A DNA stretch of 36,627 nucleotides, from NCBI GenBank assembly GCA_018333535.1, contig JAGXTA010000152.1, positions 1 through 36,627 on the forward strand, in the 5' to 3' direction. This stretch comes from Deltaproteobacteria bacterium (GTDB lineage: Bacteria > Desulfobacterota > BSN033 > UBA1163). Within the stretch, counting starts at the first letter, position 1. The number at the start of each line of letters is the position of its first letter. The position numbers were made by a program, and so were the translations under genes. The notes beneath the pieces are model-generated. The model made no database searches. It saw only the letters and a program-made list of their open reading frames with translations, and was not told the DNA's origin. Below are positions 1 to 9,594 of the stretch, in pieces.

Positions 1-163
1 CCCGACAGCTCATCTCCTTCGGCTTGCCATTGGGACTCTTCCAGTTGAGCCACTGGCAGACGCGCAACGACAATGCCCGACGCGATATCGTCGGCTCCGA
101 TTCAATGGTAGCCCGGATTCGGTCACAAATTTCGTCGCTAAACTCCTGGCCGCATATCCGCAC
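1..163 (-). CDS. DUF4338 / DruA-like protein, N-terminal fragment running off the left edge
   Basis: Reading the minus strand from a GTG at 161-163 to the window edge gives 54 codons without a stop, beginning MRICGQEF and containing SRRALSLRVCQWLNW and ending with KEMSCR. From memory this is the characteristic N-terminus of DUF4338 proteins, the family that includes DruA of the Druantia defence system. The same domain also occurs in many stand-alone or transposase-linked genes of mobile elements. An in-frame TAG lies two codons upstream of the GTG (one GCC codon between), which fixes the start. The Shine-Dalgarno is weak. Only the first part of the domain is inside the window, so the full length, any C-terminal fusion and the true function cannot be seen. 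The next conserved gene, rtcA, is on the opposite strand. I am fairly confident of the family and unsure of the role. Confidence 0.62.
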   Translation of the reverse strand, partial: MRICGQEFSDEICDRIRATIESEPTISRRALSLRVCQWLNWKSPNGKPKEMSCR

Positions 164-191
164 GGCCTATCTATAACACAGTTCTCCCCTT

Positions 192-219
192 GTGTCCAGC
201 CCCCCAACTTATGGGACAC
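192..219. repeat. Inverted repeat, possible mobile-element end
   Basis: GTGTCC at 192-197 is mirrored by GGACAC at 214-219, with 16 bases between, just upstream of the DUF4338-like start codon. It is well placed to be the terminal region of the element carrying that gene or an operator for it. With only one end of the element in the window the choice cannot be made. Confidence 0.4.
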
Positions 220-246
220 GATCAGTTTTACAAAGGGGGATAATTA

Positions 247-280
247 TCCCTCCCTTTGGCAAAAGGGAGGTTGGGAGGGA
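247..280. repeat. Small palindrome with two competing hairpins
   Basis: CCTCCCTTT (249-257) pairs perfectly with AAAGGGAGG (262-270) over a four-base loop. The overlapping TCCCTCCC (247-254) can instead pair with GGGAGGGA (273-280), so the two stems exclude each other. It lies in the leader in front of rtcA. Similar C/T-rich palindromes are common as dispersed repeats in environmental bacterial genomes, so a repeat element is as likely as an rtcA regulator. Confidence 0.5.
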
Positions 281-307
281 TTTTAAGAAGCTATTTTCCA
301 AGAAATC

Positions 308-1360
308 ATGATGGGCCATCTGATCGAAATCGACGGATCTTACGGAGAGGGGGGAGGGCAGATATTAAGAACCGGGCTCGCTTACTCCGCCATCCTGAAT
401 AGGCCGATTAAAATCGCTCGTATCCGGGCGGGACGGAGGAATCCCGGTTTACAGCCCCAGCATTTGAAAAGCATAGAAGCGCTGGCAAAGATTACGAAAG
501 CCAGAACAGATGGAGTCAAAATCGGGTCGGATGCCATTACCTTTATTCCCGAAAAGATTACTCCGGGTCGCTACGAGTTCGACATAGGGACAGCAGGCTC
601 TGTGACCCTTCTTCTTCAGGCGCTTCTTCTTCCGCTCTCTCTTTCAGAGTCAAGTTCGCATTTAGTCCTGACCGGGGGGACGCATGTGGAGTGGAGCCCT
701 CCTTTCCACTATCTTTCCGAAGTTCTTCTTCCAACCCTTGCTTCGATGGGGATTCAAGCAAAGGCAGAGATCGAGAGGTGGGGTTGGTATCCCAAGGGCG
801 GCGGCAGGATCAAGATAGAGATCCACCCTGCTTCTGATTTGGCCCCTGTCTTATTGACTGATCGCGGTCCTCTTAAGAGGATTTATGGCATTTCGGCCAT
901 CTCCAATCTTCCGAACCATGTGGCAGAGAGGCAGAAGGACCGCGCCCTCAGAAGAATTGAAAAGGAGTTAAAGATAGAGGCAAAGATAGACCTTCTTTTT
1001 AGGATTCCCTCGAATGGTCAAGGATCGTTCCTCTTTCTCATTGCTGAGTCAGAAGGAGTGAAGGCAGGGTTTTCATCCTTGGGGAGAAAAGGGAAGAGAG
1101 CGGAGGATGTGGCTGACGAGGCGATTGATTCTCTAAAAGAGTATATGGAGTCTGAAGGGTGTGTTGATCCCCGCCTCGCAGACCAGATCGTTCCCTTTAT
1201 GGCCTTTGCTAAAGGAAAGTCTTCCTTCACGACCACCCGCATCACTGAACATCTATTAACCGATCTCTGGGTCATTGAACACTTCCTGAAAATTTCTGTT
1301 TCGAGATCAGGGGGCAAGGAAGAAAGAGGAAGGATTGACTTGATTCCCGCATCGTATTAA
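308..1360 (+). CDS. rtcA: RNA 3'-terminal phosphate cyclase RtcA
   Basis: This cytoplasmic enzyme uses ATP to convert RNA 3'-phosphate ends to 2',3'-cyclic phosphates, through a covalent histidine-AMP intermediate. The 350-residue protein has the expected family length. It opens with the RtcA signature EIDGSYGEGGGQILRTGLA near residues 7-25 and carries TGGTHVEWSPP near residue 123. The likely nucleophile is His315 in the context TEHLLTDLWVIEHF, equivalent to His309 of E. coli by family knowledge. Two ATG codons in a row (308 and 311) are possible starts and neither has a strong Shine-Dalgarno. hflX follows after 22 bases and is probably co-transcribed, which couples RNA end repair with ribosome rescue. 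No rtcB ligase gene or RtcR regulator is visible. The identification is secure; the substrate in this organism is unknown. Confidence 0.94.
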   Translation: MMGHLIEIDGSYGEGGGQILRTGLAYSAILNRPIKIARIRAGRRNPGLQPQHLKSIEALAKITKARTDGVKIGSDAITFIPEKITPGRYEFDIGTAGSVTLLLQALLLPLSLSESSSHLVLTGGTHVEWSPPFHYLSEVLLPTLASMGIQAKAEIERWGWYPKGGGRIKIEIHPASDLAPVLLTDRGPLKRIYGISAISNLPNHVAERQKDRALRRIEKELKIEAKIDLLFRIPSNGQGSFLFLIAESEGVKAGFSSLGRKGKRAEDVADEAIDSLKEYMESEGCVDPRLADQIVPFMAFAKGKSSFTTTRITEHLLTDLWVIEHFLKISVSRSGGKEERGRIDLIPASY

Positions 1361-1370
1361 TATTGAGATA

Positions 1371-1377
1371 AAGGAGG
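1371..1377 (+). promoter_or_regulatory. Strong Shine-Dalgarno for hflX that points to an AUC start
   Basis: AAGGAGG at 1371-1377 is followed after five bases by ATC at 1383-1385. The in-frame stop TAA at 1380-1382 lies directly before it. No ATG, GTG or TTG exists in the hflX frame until 1503, so this ribosome-binding site makes sense only if translation starts at or next to the ATC. Confidence 0.7.
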
Positions 1378-1382
1378 AATAA

Positions 1383-3074
1383 ATCAGCAGGGTTTTCGGA
1401 AACACTATCGGTTTAAAGTCCAATCAAATCCGGAGGATCGAACATATCTACCGGAGGAAGATCCCTCCCCAGAAGATTGTTACTCCTGAAGTCGCTCGCC
1501 TTTTGATAGACCTTTCGAATGAAATCCGCCGCCAGATCGGCATCCTCGTAGGAAGAAGAGGTTCGATTGAGATGGTCATGGTGGGAGACCAGAGAGGGAT
1601 AACGATCCCTGATTTATCCCGGTATCGGGCCGGCGTTCCGAGATTGAGGGGTCTTCGGCTGATCCACACCCATCTTCAGGGGGAGCCTCTGACCGAAGAG
1701 GATCTGACAGACCTGGCCCTTTTAAGGCTGGACATGATGGTCGCCCTGTTGACCGATGGCAAGGGTGATCAGGAGCCGGTTCACTCCGCCCATCTGCTTC
1801 CTGACAATCCCGAAAAAAAGGTGTGGGAAGTCGCTCCTCTGTCTTCGGTGAGGCAGATGGATATCGATTTTTTGAAGTGGATTCAGTCTCTCGAAGATGA
1901 ATTTCAGAAGGGTCAGAGAGCGCTCTCCACCAGGGGGTCACGGGAAAAGGCGATTCTTCTCTCAGTGAGCAGAGAGAAGCGGGAGGCTTTAGAGAACTCC
2001 ATGGAGGAGTTAAGAGATCTGACAGAATCGAGCGGCGTACAGATAGCCGAAACGATCATTCAGAGGCCGCAGAATATTTCCCAGTCCACCCTGATCGGAG
2101 AGGGGAAGTTAAAAGAGTTACTGGTAAAATGTATGCAATTAGGTGTGGATCTGATCATCTTCGATCAGAACCTGACGCCCGGCCAGATGGCCTCGATCTC
2201 TGACCTGACGGAATTGAGGGTGATCGACCGGACTCAGCTCATTCTCGACATCTTTGCCCAGAGGGCCCACACAAGGGATGGGAAGACTCAGGTGGAGCTG
2301 GCCCAGTTGAAATACCTCCTCCCGCGCCTGGCCAGAAAGACATTAGCCCTCTCAAGGCTAACCGGAGGAATCGGAGGCCGGGGGCCGGGCGAAACAAAGC
2401 TTGAAATTGATCGCCGGAGGGCAAGGGAAAGGATTCATCTTCTTGAAAAGGAGCTGGAGAAGCTAAGCCGGAGGAGGGAGCAGAGAAGGGCCCTACGAAA
2501 GAGAGCCGGAGTTCCCATCCTTTCGATCATTGGATATACCAATGCCGGCAAGTCAACCCTTTTTAATCTTTTAACGAAAAGCCAGTTTAATATGGAGGAT
2601 AAACTTTTTGCCACACTGGATACGGCGACACGAAGATTAAGGTTAACGAACTCCCTCCTGAAGAAGGGGGGGGAAGATTTGGTGATCACTGATACGGTCG
2701 GTTTTATTAAAGACCTGCCAAAAGACCTGATGGGGGCGTTTCGCCCCACCTTTGATGAACTCAGGGAATCAGACTTATTGATTCATCTGGTCGATGTCAG
2801 CAGTCCGAGGCGCGAGGATCATATCGAGGCGGTCGACAAGATTCTTCTCGAACTTGGCCTGGAAGATGTTCCAAGATTTCTCGTTTTAAATAAAGAGGAT
2901 AAATTGGATCAGGAGGAGGTAAGGGCGCTTTGCAAGCGGTATGGGGCCGTTTCGATCTCCGCCCTACGGCCTGAAACCCTTGAAGATTTCTTTAAGGGGC
3001 TGGAGAAAAAGTTATTGGAGATCGGGCTTTTGGCGAAGGAACCGGGGGTTGATCGCGCCTTCAGTGATTTATAA
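1383..3074 (+). CDS. hflX: GTPase HflX (ribosome-splitting / rescue), probable AUC start
   Basis: HflX is a translational GTPase that binds 50S subunits and splits stalled ribosomes under stress. Starting at the ATC, the protein has 563 residues. An HflX N-terminal domain comes first, then the glycine-rich GGIGGRGPGETKLEIDRRR linker. The G domain has Walker A GYTNAGKST (G384-T392), G3 DTVGF (437-441) and NKED (503-506). The first ordinary start is TTG at 1503, but the 40 codons before it encode VFGNTIGLKSNQIRRIEHIY and IPPQKIVTPEVARLL. By my recollection of the family this matches the conserved N-terminus of the long HflX found in Geobacter and Syntrophus. The TTG start would remove it. The gene follows rtcA closely. 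A run of eight G at 2666-2673 keeps the frame. The function is certain; the exact start is inferred, and a base error turning ATG into ATC is the alternative. Confidence 0.9.
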   Translation: MSRVFGNTIGLKSNQIRRIEHIYRRKIPPQKIVTPEVARLLIDLSNEIRRQIGILVGRRGSIEMVMVGDQRGITIPDLSRYRAGVPRLRGLRLIHTHLQGEPLTEEDLTDLALLRLDMMVALLTDGKGDQEPVHSAHLLPDNPEKKVWEVAPLSSVRQMDIDFLKWIQSLEDEFQKGQRALSTRGSREKAILLSVSREKREALENSMEELRDLTESSGVQIAETIIQRPQNISQSTLIGEGKLKELLVKCMQLGVDLIIFDQNLTPGQMASISDLTELRVIDRTQLILDIFAQRAHTRDGKTQVELAQLKYLLPRLARKTLALSRLTGGIGGRGPGETKLEIDRRRARERIHLLEKELEKLSRRREQRRALRKRAGVPILSIIGYTNAGKSTLFNLLTKSQFNMEDKLFATLDTATRRLRLTNSLLKKGGEDLVITDTVGFIKDLPKDLMGAFRPTFDELRESDLLIHLVDVSSPRREDHIEAVDKILLELGLEDVPRFLVLNKEDKLDQEEVRALCKRYGAVSISALRPETLEDFFKGLEKKLLEIGLLAKEPGVDRAFSDL

Positions 3075-3104
3075 AAAATGGGGCAGGCGAAAGCGCATCA
3101 TAAG

Positions 3105-3133
3105 TTGACAAACCGGGTTTGGTCTGATATATG
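3105..3133 (+). promoter_or_regulatory. Sigma-70 type promoter for guaB
   Basis: TTGACA at 3105-3110 and TATATG at 3128-3133 are separated by exactly 17 bases. The site lies in the 91-base gap between hflX and guaB, so guaB can be transcribed independently of rtcA-hflX. The leader before the ATG at 3166 is about 25 bases, with GGGAGAG as ribosome-binding site. Confidence 0.65.
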
Positions 3134-3162
3134 AAATAAAATCTTTCATAGGGAGAGAATAA

Positions 3163-4635
<1,473 letters not shown>

Positions 4636-4756
4636 GCCCGTTTAGAAAGGGTAAAAACTTTTTCCCCGCCTCTTCTGGATGATATTAAAAAGGTTTAACT
4701 TAACTCATCCTGTAAATGGGGGTTTCTCACGGGGGTAGAAAGGGGAGGGAATCGCC

Positions 4757-6697
4757 TTGAAAAAGACCTTATTGCTCTTCCTTATCATTATCCTCTCCCT
4801 GCTTTATTACCTGGGGTTTCTCACCCGAAAGGAGACCCTTCCGTTATCAAAAGAATTCTTCTCCGCAGAGAGTTCCTCTTCGGTTGAACAGTTCCTGGAT
4901 CTCAAGGGGGTTGGGTTGATTCGATCGAAGATAGCGGAAAGAAAACCTCTTTCATTAGACAAGAAGGATCTGGAACAGCTCTATCAGATGAAATTGGACA
5001 AGGGGATCCGGAATCTTTCCACACTTTCTTTATTGCTGACCAGGCAGGCCACACAGGCCAGAGAAACAGGCGACCTCAATCGAGCCATTGAGCTGGCGAC
5101 CTATGCCAGCAAACTCTCGCCCGATATTCCCCAACCCTACTTCGAATTAGCCCGAACCCGGTTCCAAAGCAAACCGTTTCAACTCGATGGGGTTCTTCCT
5201 GAAATCCTTAAGGGGTACAGGGCGAAATTCAACAATTATCCCGCTTCTCTGACCCTCTTTTACCACATCTTCTATATTCTCTCCAACGCCCTTCTGATGG
5301 CTTTTATCATTTTCGGCATCGTCGTCCTCTGGAAATATTTCTCCCTCTATTTCTATGACATCCGGAGAAATATGACACAGGAGATCTCCAGTCTCTTCGT
5401 CAACGGCCTGAAGGTCTTTGTCCTTTTTATTCCATTCTTCCTGCGGCTGGATATCTCCTGGGCCATTCTCTTCTGGTCCATTCTGTTGTGGGGCTATGTG
5501 CCGGCAAGGGAGAGGCAATTCATCGTTGTCTTTCTGATCGTTTTAGTTTATCTGCCCTTCTTCCTCCGGACCTCCTCCTCTTTTTTAAATGGGCCTGCAT
5601 CGGATATCGTTCTGGAGATGAACGAGGCCAACCATGAGAACTGGGATAAAGGGACAGAAGAGAAATTGAAGGCCTGGTCGCTCTCCCGTTCCGATGACGC
5701 CGGGGCCCTCTTTACCCTGGGCCTGATCGAGAAGAAGCAGGGACGTTACGCTCAAGCCGAAGACTTTTACCGGAGAGCCATCGAACGCGATCCAAATTTG
5801 AGCGAAGCCTATTCCAATCTGGGTAACGTCTACCTGGCCCAGAAGCAAATCCAGTCGGCTATTGCTTCCTATCAGCGGGCCATCGAACTCAATCCGGAAA
5901 AAGGATCGTATTACTACAACCTCTATCGCGCCTATTCCCAGGAGACCTTTTTATCTGGAAAGTCGGACAAAGCCTTCCAGAAGGCCAGACAACTCGACCC
6001 CGAATTGATTCAGCATTATTCCACCATCGAGCCTTCCAATATGAACCGGGTGGTGATCGATGAGGTCTTCACCACGCAGATGTTCTGGAGGAGATTTCTG
6101 GACCAGTATATTGGAAAAGAAGGACTTTTGTTCCGCCTGTTTAAGGCCTGGTTTGAGGCGATTCCATCCGCCCTTCCCCTTCTGGCGCCGATTCTCTTTT
6201 TGGCCTTTCTCATCGGAATGACGAGGTATACCCGGGCGAAGCGTTTCTTGACCCGTTGTCCCATGTGCGGGAGCGCTACCCATCGCTTCTATTTGGGCGC
6301 CTGGGAAACCCCGGAGCAGGAGTTCGTTTGCTTTAACTGCCATCGGCTTTTTGTCCAGAAAGAGAAGCTCCATCCCAAAATCACAGAGAAAAAATCGATC
6401 CAGGCCAATGCGTTTCAAAAGCAGAACCAGTTTACGGGAAAATTTCTCTCTTACTTCCTGGTCGGATTCGGCGACCTTTGGAGAGGCCATCCACTCAGGG
6501 GGCTCTTGCTCCTCTTCCTCTTTTTCATCTTCATTCTGAGATTTGTCTTCTGGAGCGGGGTTCTGCCGGAGTCGGCCTTGCAATCGAGGTTTTCCTGGGG
6601 AGATCTTCTTTTCTGGGGAGGGTTTTTCGGCCTGTTCTACTTCCTCTACTATCGACGAATACGGCGACAAAAACCGGAGTTCGAGATTCCGAAATAA
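4757..6697 (+). CDS. TPR / zinc-ribbon integral membrane protein of unknown function
   Basis: I do not recognise a named family for this 646-residue protein. It starts at TTG 4757, six bases after AGGGGAGGGA. A hydrophobic N-terminal helix (about residues 4-21) is followed by a soluble stretch. Four or so membrane segments lie near 175-285. Two to three tetratricopeptide repeats follow at about 315-395 (GRYAQAEDFYRRAIERDPNLSEAYSNLGNVY is split over two units). Another membrane helix lies near 476-494. A four-cysteine zinc ribbon follows (C501, C504, C525, C528), and two more membrane helices end the protein. TPRs suggest protein-protein contact and the ribbon metal binding. The PATAN-like gene begins 12 bases downstream with its own good ribosome-binding site, so the two are likely made together. 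A scaffold for envelope or pilus-related assembly is possible but only a guess. Confidence 0.8.
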   Translation: MKKTLLLFLIIILSLLYYLGFLTRKETLPLSKEFFSAESSSSVEQFLDLKGVGLIRSKIAERKPLSLDKKDLEQLYQMKLDKGIRNLSTLSLLLTRQATQARETGDLNRAIELATYASKLSPDIPQPYFELARTRFQSKPFQLDGVLPEILKGYRAKFNNYPASLTLFYHIFYILSNALLMAFIIFGIVVLWKYFSLYFYDIRRNMTQEISSLFVNGLKVFVLFIPFFLRLDISWAILFWSILLWGYVPARERQFIVVFLIVLVYLPFFLRTSSSFLNGPASDIVLEMNEANHENWDKGTEEKLKAWSLSRSDDAGALFTLGLIEKKQGRYAQAEDFYRRAIERDPNLSEAYSNLGNVYLAQKQIQSAIASYQRAIELNPEKGSYYYNLYRAYSQETFLSGKSDKAFQKARQLDPELIQHYSTIEPSNMNRVVIDEVFTTQMFWRRFLDQYIGKEGLLFRLFKAWFEAIPSALPLLAPILFLAFLIGMTRYTRAKRFLTRCPMCGSATHRFYLGAWETPEQEFVCFNCHRLFVQKEKLHPKITEKKSIQANAFQKQNQFTGKFLSYFLVGFGDLWRGHPLRGLLLLFLFFIFILRFVFWSGVLPESALQSRFSWGDLLFWGGFFGLFYFLYYRRIRRQKPEFEIPK

Positions 6698-6709
6698 GAG
6701 GAGATATCC

Positions 6710-7822
6710 ATGGCGCTTCAAGGGACACTCAAAGACTTCAGCATTACCGAAATCATCCAGCTCATCGGGCAGCAGCTCAAAACAGGAGTCTTGAAGATAC
6801 GCCGGGGCAAGAGTCTGGTCGAAATCTCTTTTGTCGACGGAATGATCGTCCATGTTTACTCCAATTACCGGGGGAAAAAAGACCTCATCGGCGAAATCCT
6901 GGTTAAGGCCCAGTTGATCACTGACGAACAACTCGAAAGGGTGCTGAAGGTTCAGAAAGAGACGCTCAAATATATAGGAGAGATTCTGGTTGAGCTCGGA
7001 TTGTTGACCAAAGAAGACATCCTGAAGGTGATCACGACTCAGATCTATGAGACGATCTACGACCTTTTTTGGTGGGAGGATGGAGCCTTCAACTTCGATC
7101 TCAAACTCGTGGAAAGTTATAAGAAGATCCCCTTTGCCCTCAGCACGGAGCAGGTCCTGTTGAACATCCTCCGGATGGTCGATGAGTGGTCGGAGATTGA
7201 AAAAAAGATCTTTTCCCCCCATCTCGTCTTTCGGAGAATCTTAGGGGCCGAGGAGAAGATGGCGGGCGTCCTCTCTCCTCAGAGCCTGATGAGGGAGAAG
7301 CTGACTTCGGAACAGGAGTTGATCCTGACCCTGATCGATGGGACACGGACCGTTCAGGAGATCATCGACCGATGCCTTTTAGGGAAGTTCAACACCAGCG
7401 AGATTTTACTCAACCTCATGGAAATGGGGTTTGTCGAGGTGGCCGGGATCCAGACCCCGAGCCTCGTCAAGAAGGTAAGGATGATCAATTTCAGGGAGGC
7501 GCTGACTTTCGTCTATTATGGCGCCTTTTTGATCTTCATCTTTCTCCTTCTGATCTATTTCAAGCCCAATTTTTTGCGCCTCTTCTGGGATTCGAAGATT
7601 GAACGGGTCAATATCGAAGCGCCCGCCCTGTTTGTCCATCGAGCTCAGCTCGACCGGATCAGGAGCGCCCTGGAAATATTCTACCTGGAGAAGGGAGCCT
7701 ATCCTCAAAAACTGGAGGAGCTGGTGGCCGCCCGACTCCTCGGGGAAAGCGACCTCTTCTACCGTAAAGGCGTCTCCTATCAATATGAGGCGAAAGATGG
7801 AAAATATATTTTGAAACATTGA
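6710..7822 (+). CDS. PATAN / DUF4388-like protein with one membrane helix and a pseudopilin-like C-terminus
   Basis: The 370-residue protein begins [19 protein letters not shown], the typical opening of a PATAN (DUF4388) domain (residues 1 to about 60). Then come two segments shaped like the N-terminal domain of GspE/PilB ATPases ([19 protein letters not shown] and [18 protein letters not shown], about 65-120). A winged-helix-like middle region follows, with a single membrane helix at about 263-283. The periplasmic tail (about 305-370), including [19 protein letters not shown], resembles the post-helix part of GspG-type pseudopilins. DUF4388 proteins are generally linked to two-component signalling and gliding or pilus control. 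The start ATG has AGGAGA upstream. It pairs with the preceding TPR membrane protein and precedes guaA by 55 bases. Its exact role is unknown. The domain reading is from motif memory, without a profile search. Confidence 0.75.
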   Translation: MALQGTLKDFSITEIIQLIGQQLKTGVLKIRRGKSLVEISFVDGMIVHVYSNYRGKKDLIGEILVKAQLITDEQLERVLKVQKETLKYIGEILVELGLLTKEDILKVITTQIYETIYDLFWWEDGAFNFDLKLVESYKKIPFALSTEQVLLNILRMVDEWSEIEKKIFSPHLVFRRILGAEEKMAGVLSPQSLMREKLTSEQELILTLIDGTRTVQEIIDRCLLGKFNTSEILLNLMEMGFVEVAGIQTPSLVKKVRMINFREALTFVYYGAFLIFIFLLLIYFKPNFLRLFWDSKIERVNIEAPALFVHRAQLDRIRSALEIFYLEKGAYPQKLEELVAARLLGESDLFYRKGVSYQYEAKDGKYILKH

Positions 7823-7877
7823 AGCAAGCCTTTTCCGTTCTTCACATCCTTTTCTCATCTCAAGGCCCCGGAAAAAA

Positions 7878-9437
7878 ATGGAGAAATCGTCAATCTTCGA
7901 TAAGATACTCATACTCGATTTTGGCTCGCAATATACCCAGTTGATTGCCCGACGCGTGAGGGAATGCCGGGTCTATAGCGAAATTCAGCCCTTTGACTTT
8001 CCTCTGGAGAAGATCAAGGCCCTCTCGCCGAAGGGAATCATCCTCTCCGGAGGCCCTTCCAGCGTGTATGAATCAGAAGCCCCTTGCTGCGACCCCAGGC
8101 TGTTCCGATTGGGAATTCCCATCCTGGGGATCTGTTACGGAATGCAATTGATCGCCAACCTGTTGGGAGGGGAAGTTGCCCATTCGGAGAAGAGAGAATA
8201 TGGGAAAGTCCGGTTGATCATCGACCGCGGGGGGAGGCTTTTCAAAGGGATTGGAGGGAAAGGAGATTTCTTACAGGTATGGATGAGTCATGGAGATCAA
8301 CTCCGGAGATTGCCGCCTGGATTTCATCCGGTCGCCCATTCCAGCAGCACCCCTTTTGCCGCGATTGAAGATCGCCGGAGAAGAATCTACGGGCTTCAGT
8401 TCCATCCGGAGGTCATTCATACCCCGAAAGGGATCGACCTCATCCGCAATTTTCTCTTCCCTATCTGTGAATGCCAGCATCCCTGGGACATGCGGTCATT
8501 TGTGGAGGAGGCGACAGGCGAGCTTAAGAAAAAGATCGGTTCAGGAAGCGTGGTCTGCGGCCTGAGCGGAGGGGTCGATTCCACGGTGGTCGCCATTCTT
8601 CTTCACCGGGTGATCGGCGATCGCTTGAAATGCATCTTTGTCAACAACGGGTTGTTGAGACGAAATGAGCCGGAGCAGGTCGTGGACCTCTTCAGCCGCC
8701 ATTTTAATATCCCTCTCATCTATGTGGACGCCGAAGAGCGTTTTCTTAAACGGTTGAAAGGGATGACCGATCCGGAAGAGAAGAGGAAGAAGATCGGGAG
8801 GGAGTTTATCGCCGTTTTCGAAAAGGAAGCAAGAAAGATCGGCGGGGTAAACTATCTGGCTCAGGGGACCCTCTATCCTGATGTGATCGAAAGCATCTCG
8901 TGGAAGGGGCCCTCTGCCACGATTAAGAGTCATCATAACGTCGGGGGATTGCCGGAAAAGATGAAATTGAAGCTGGTGGAACCCCTGCGGGAATTGTTTA
9001 AGGATGAGGTAAGAAAGCTGGGCAGAGTGCTGGGGCTTCCTTCAGAGATGGTTCATCGGCAGCCCTTCCCGGGGCCCGGGCTCGCCATCCGAATCATCGG
9101 AGAGGTTAACAAGGAGAGGCTGGAGATTTTGAGAGACGCGGATGAGATCGTTATGGAAGAGATGAGAAAGAACGATCTCCTGAATAAGGTCTGGCAGTGT
9201 TTTGCGGTCCTGCTTCCCATCAAAACGGTGGGAGTGATGGGAGATTTCCGGACGTATGAAAATGTGGTCGCCCTGCGGGTCGTGGAAAGCCAGGATGGCA
9301 TGACCGCCGATTGGGTGAAGCTGCCTCATCGGATCCTGGAACAGATGGCCAACCGGATCATCAACGAGGTGAAGAAGGTGAACCGGGTGGTCTACGATAT
9401 TAGCTCGAAACCGCCCAGCACGATTGAGTGGGAATAA
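7878..9437 (+). CDS. guaA: GMP synthase (glutamine-hydrolysing)
   Basis: GuaA aminates XMP to GMP using ATP and glutamine and completes the guanine branch begun by guaB. The 519-residue protein has both domains. The N-terminal class I glutamine amidotransferase opens with [18 protein letters not shown], has nucleophile Cys86 in GICYGMQ, and its partners His176 and Glu178 lie in FHPEV. The ATP-pyrophosphatase domain has its P-loop at S230GGVDS. The C-terminal dimerisation domain ends in the standard KPPSTIEWE. The ribosome-binding site (CCGGAAAAAA) is moderate. It may be read through from the two membrane-protein genes upstream. No terminator is visible between it and dnaE; the gap is filled by a palindromic repeat. 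Confidence 0.97.
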   Translation: MEKSSIFDKILILDFGSQYTQLIARRVRECRVYSEIQPFDFPLEKIKALSPKGIILSGGPSSVYESEAPCCDPRLFRLGIPILGICYGMQLIANLLGGEVAHSEKREYGKVRLIIDRGGRLFKGIGGKGDFLQVWMSHGDQLRRLPPGFHPVAHSSSTPFAAIEDRRRRIYGLQFHPEVIHTPKGIDLIRNFLFPICECQHPWDMRSFVEEATGELKKKIGSGSVVCGLSGGVDSTVVAILLHRVIGDRLKCIFVNNGLLRRNEPEQVVDLFSRHFNIPLIYVDAEERFLKRLKGMTDPEEKRKKIGREFIAVFEKEARKIGGVNYLAQGTLYPDVIESISWKGPSATIKSHHNVGGLPEKMKLKLVEPLRELFKDEVRKLGRVLGLPSEMVHRQPFPGPGLAIRIIGEVNKERLEILRDADEIVMEEMRKNDLLNKVWQCFAVLLPIKTVGVMGDFRTYENVVALRVVESQDGMTADWVKLPHRILEQMANRIINEVKKVNRVVYDISSKPPSTIEWE

Positions 9438-9444
9438 GGTGAAG

Positions 9445-9588
9445 AAATGTCGAAACCCGAAGCACGAAATTCGAAACAATCTCAAATAACCAAAATTTAA
9501 ATGATTGAAACAAACCGGAATTTAGAAATTTTGAATTTTGAACATTCGAATTTGTTTCGGATTTCGACATTCGAATTTCGGATTTAGG
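9445..9588. repeat. Large imperfect palindrome (AT-rich repeat) between guaA and dnaE
   Basis: The left arm from about 9445 (containing CGAAATTCGAAACAA, 9465-9479) is matched by the reverse complement of the right arm (TTGTTTCGGATTTCG and ACATTCGAATTTCGGATTT, to about 9588). The arms are roughly 34 bases and the centre is A/T rich. It differs in sequence from the other intergenic repeats of the window. It contains an in-frame ATG at 9538 that would add 19 repeat-encoded residues to DnaE. This has the look of a REP/MITE-type non-autonomous element. Confidence 0.7.
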
Positions 9589-9594
9589 AGAAAT

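Noticed and set aside
1-163. Complete Druantia defence system
   Set aside because: Only 54 codons of a DUF4338-like gene are present and none of the other druantia genes. The domain also occurs in unrelated mobile genes.
2666-2673. Run of eight G in hflX as a phase-variation tract
   Set aside because: It lies in an essential part of the G domain of a housekeeping gene and the frame is intact. There is no sign of switching.
4636-4756. Possible terminator or riboswitch after guaB
   Set aside because: GGATGA...TCATCC and GGG...CCC pairings can be drawn, but the stems are weak and lack a T-run. Nothing matches a riboswitch I know.
5951-7222. Long minus-strand open frame (423 codons) opposite the TPR and PATAN-like genes
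   Set aside because: It spans the boundary of two well-supported plus-strand genes, has no recognisable domain, and its composition is that of a complementary-frame shadow.
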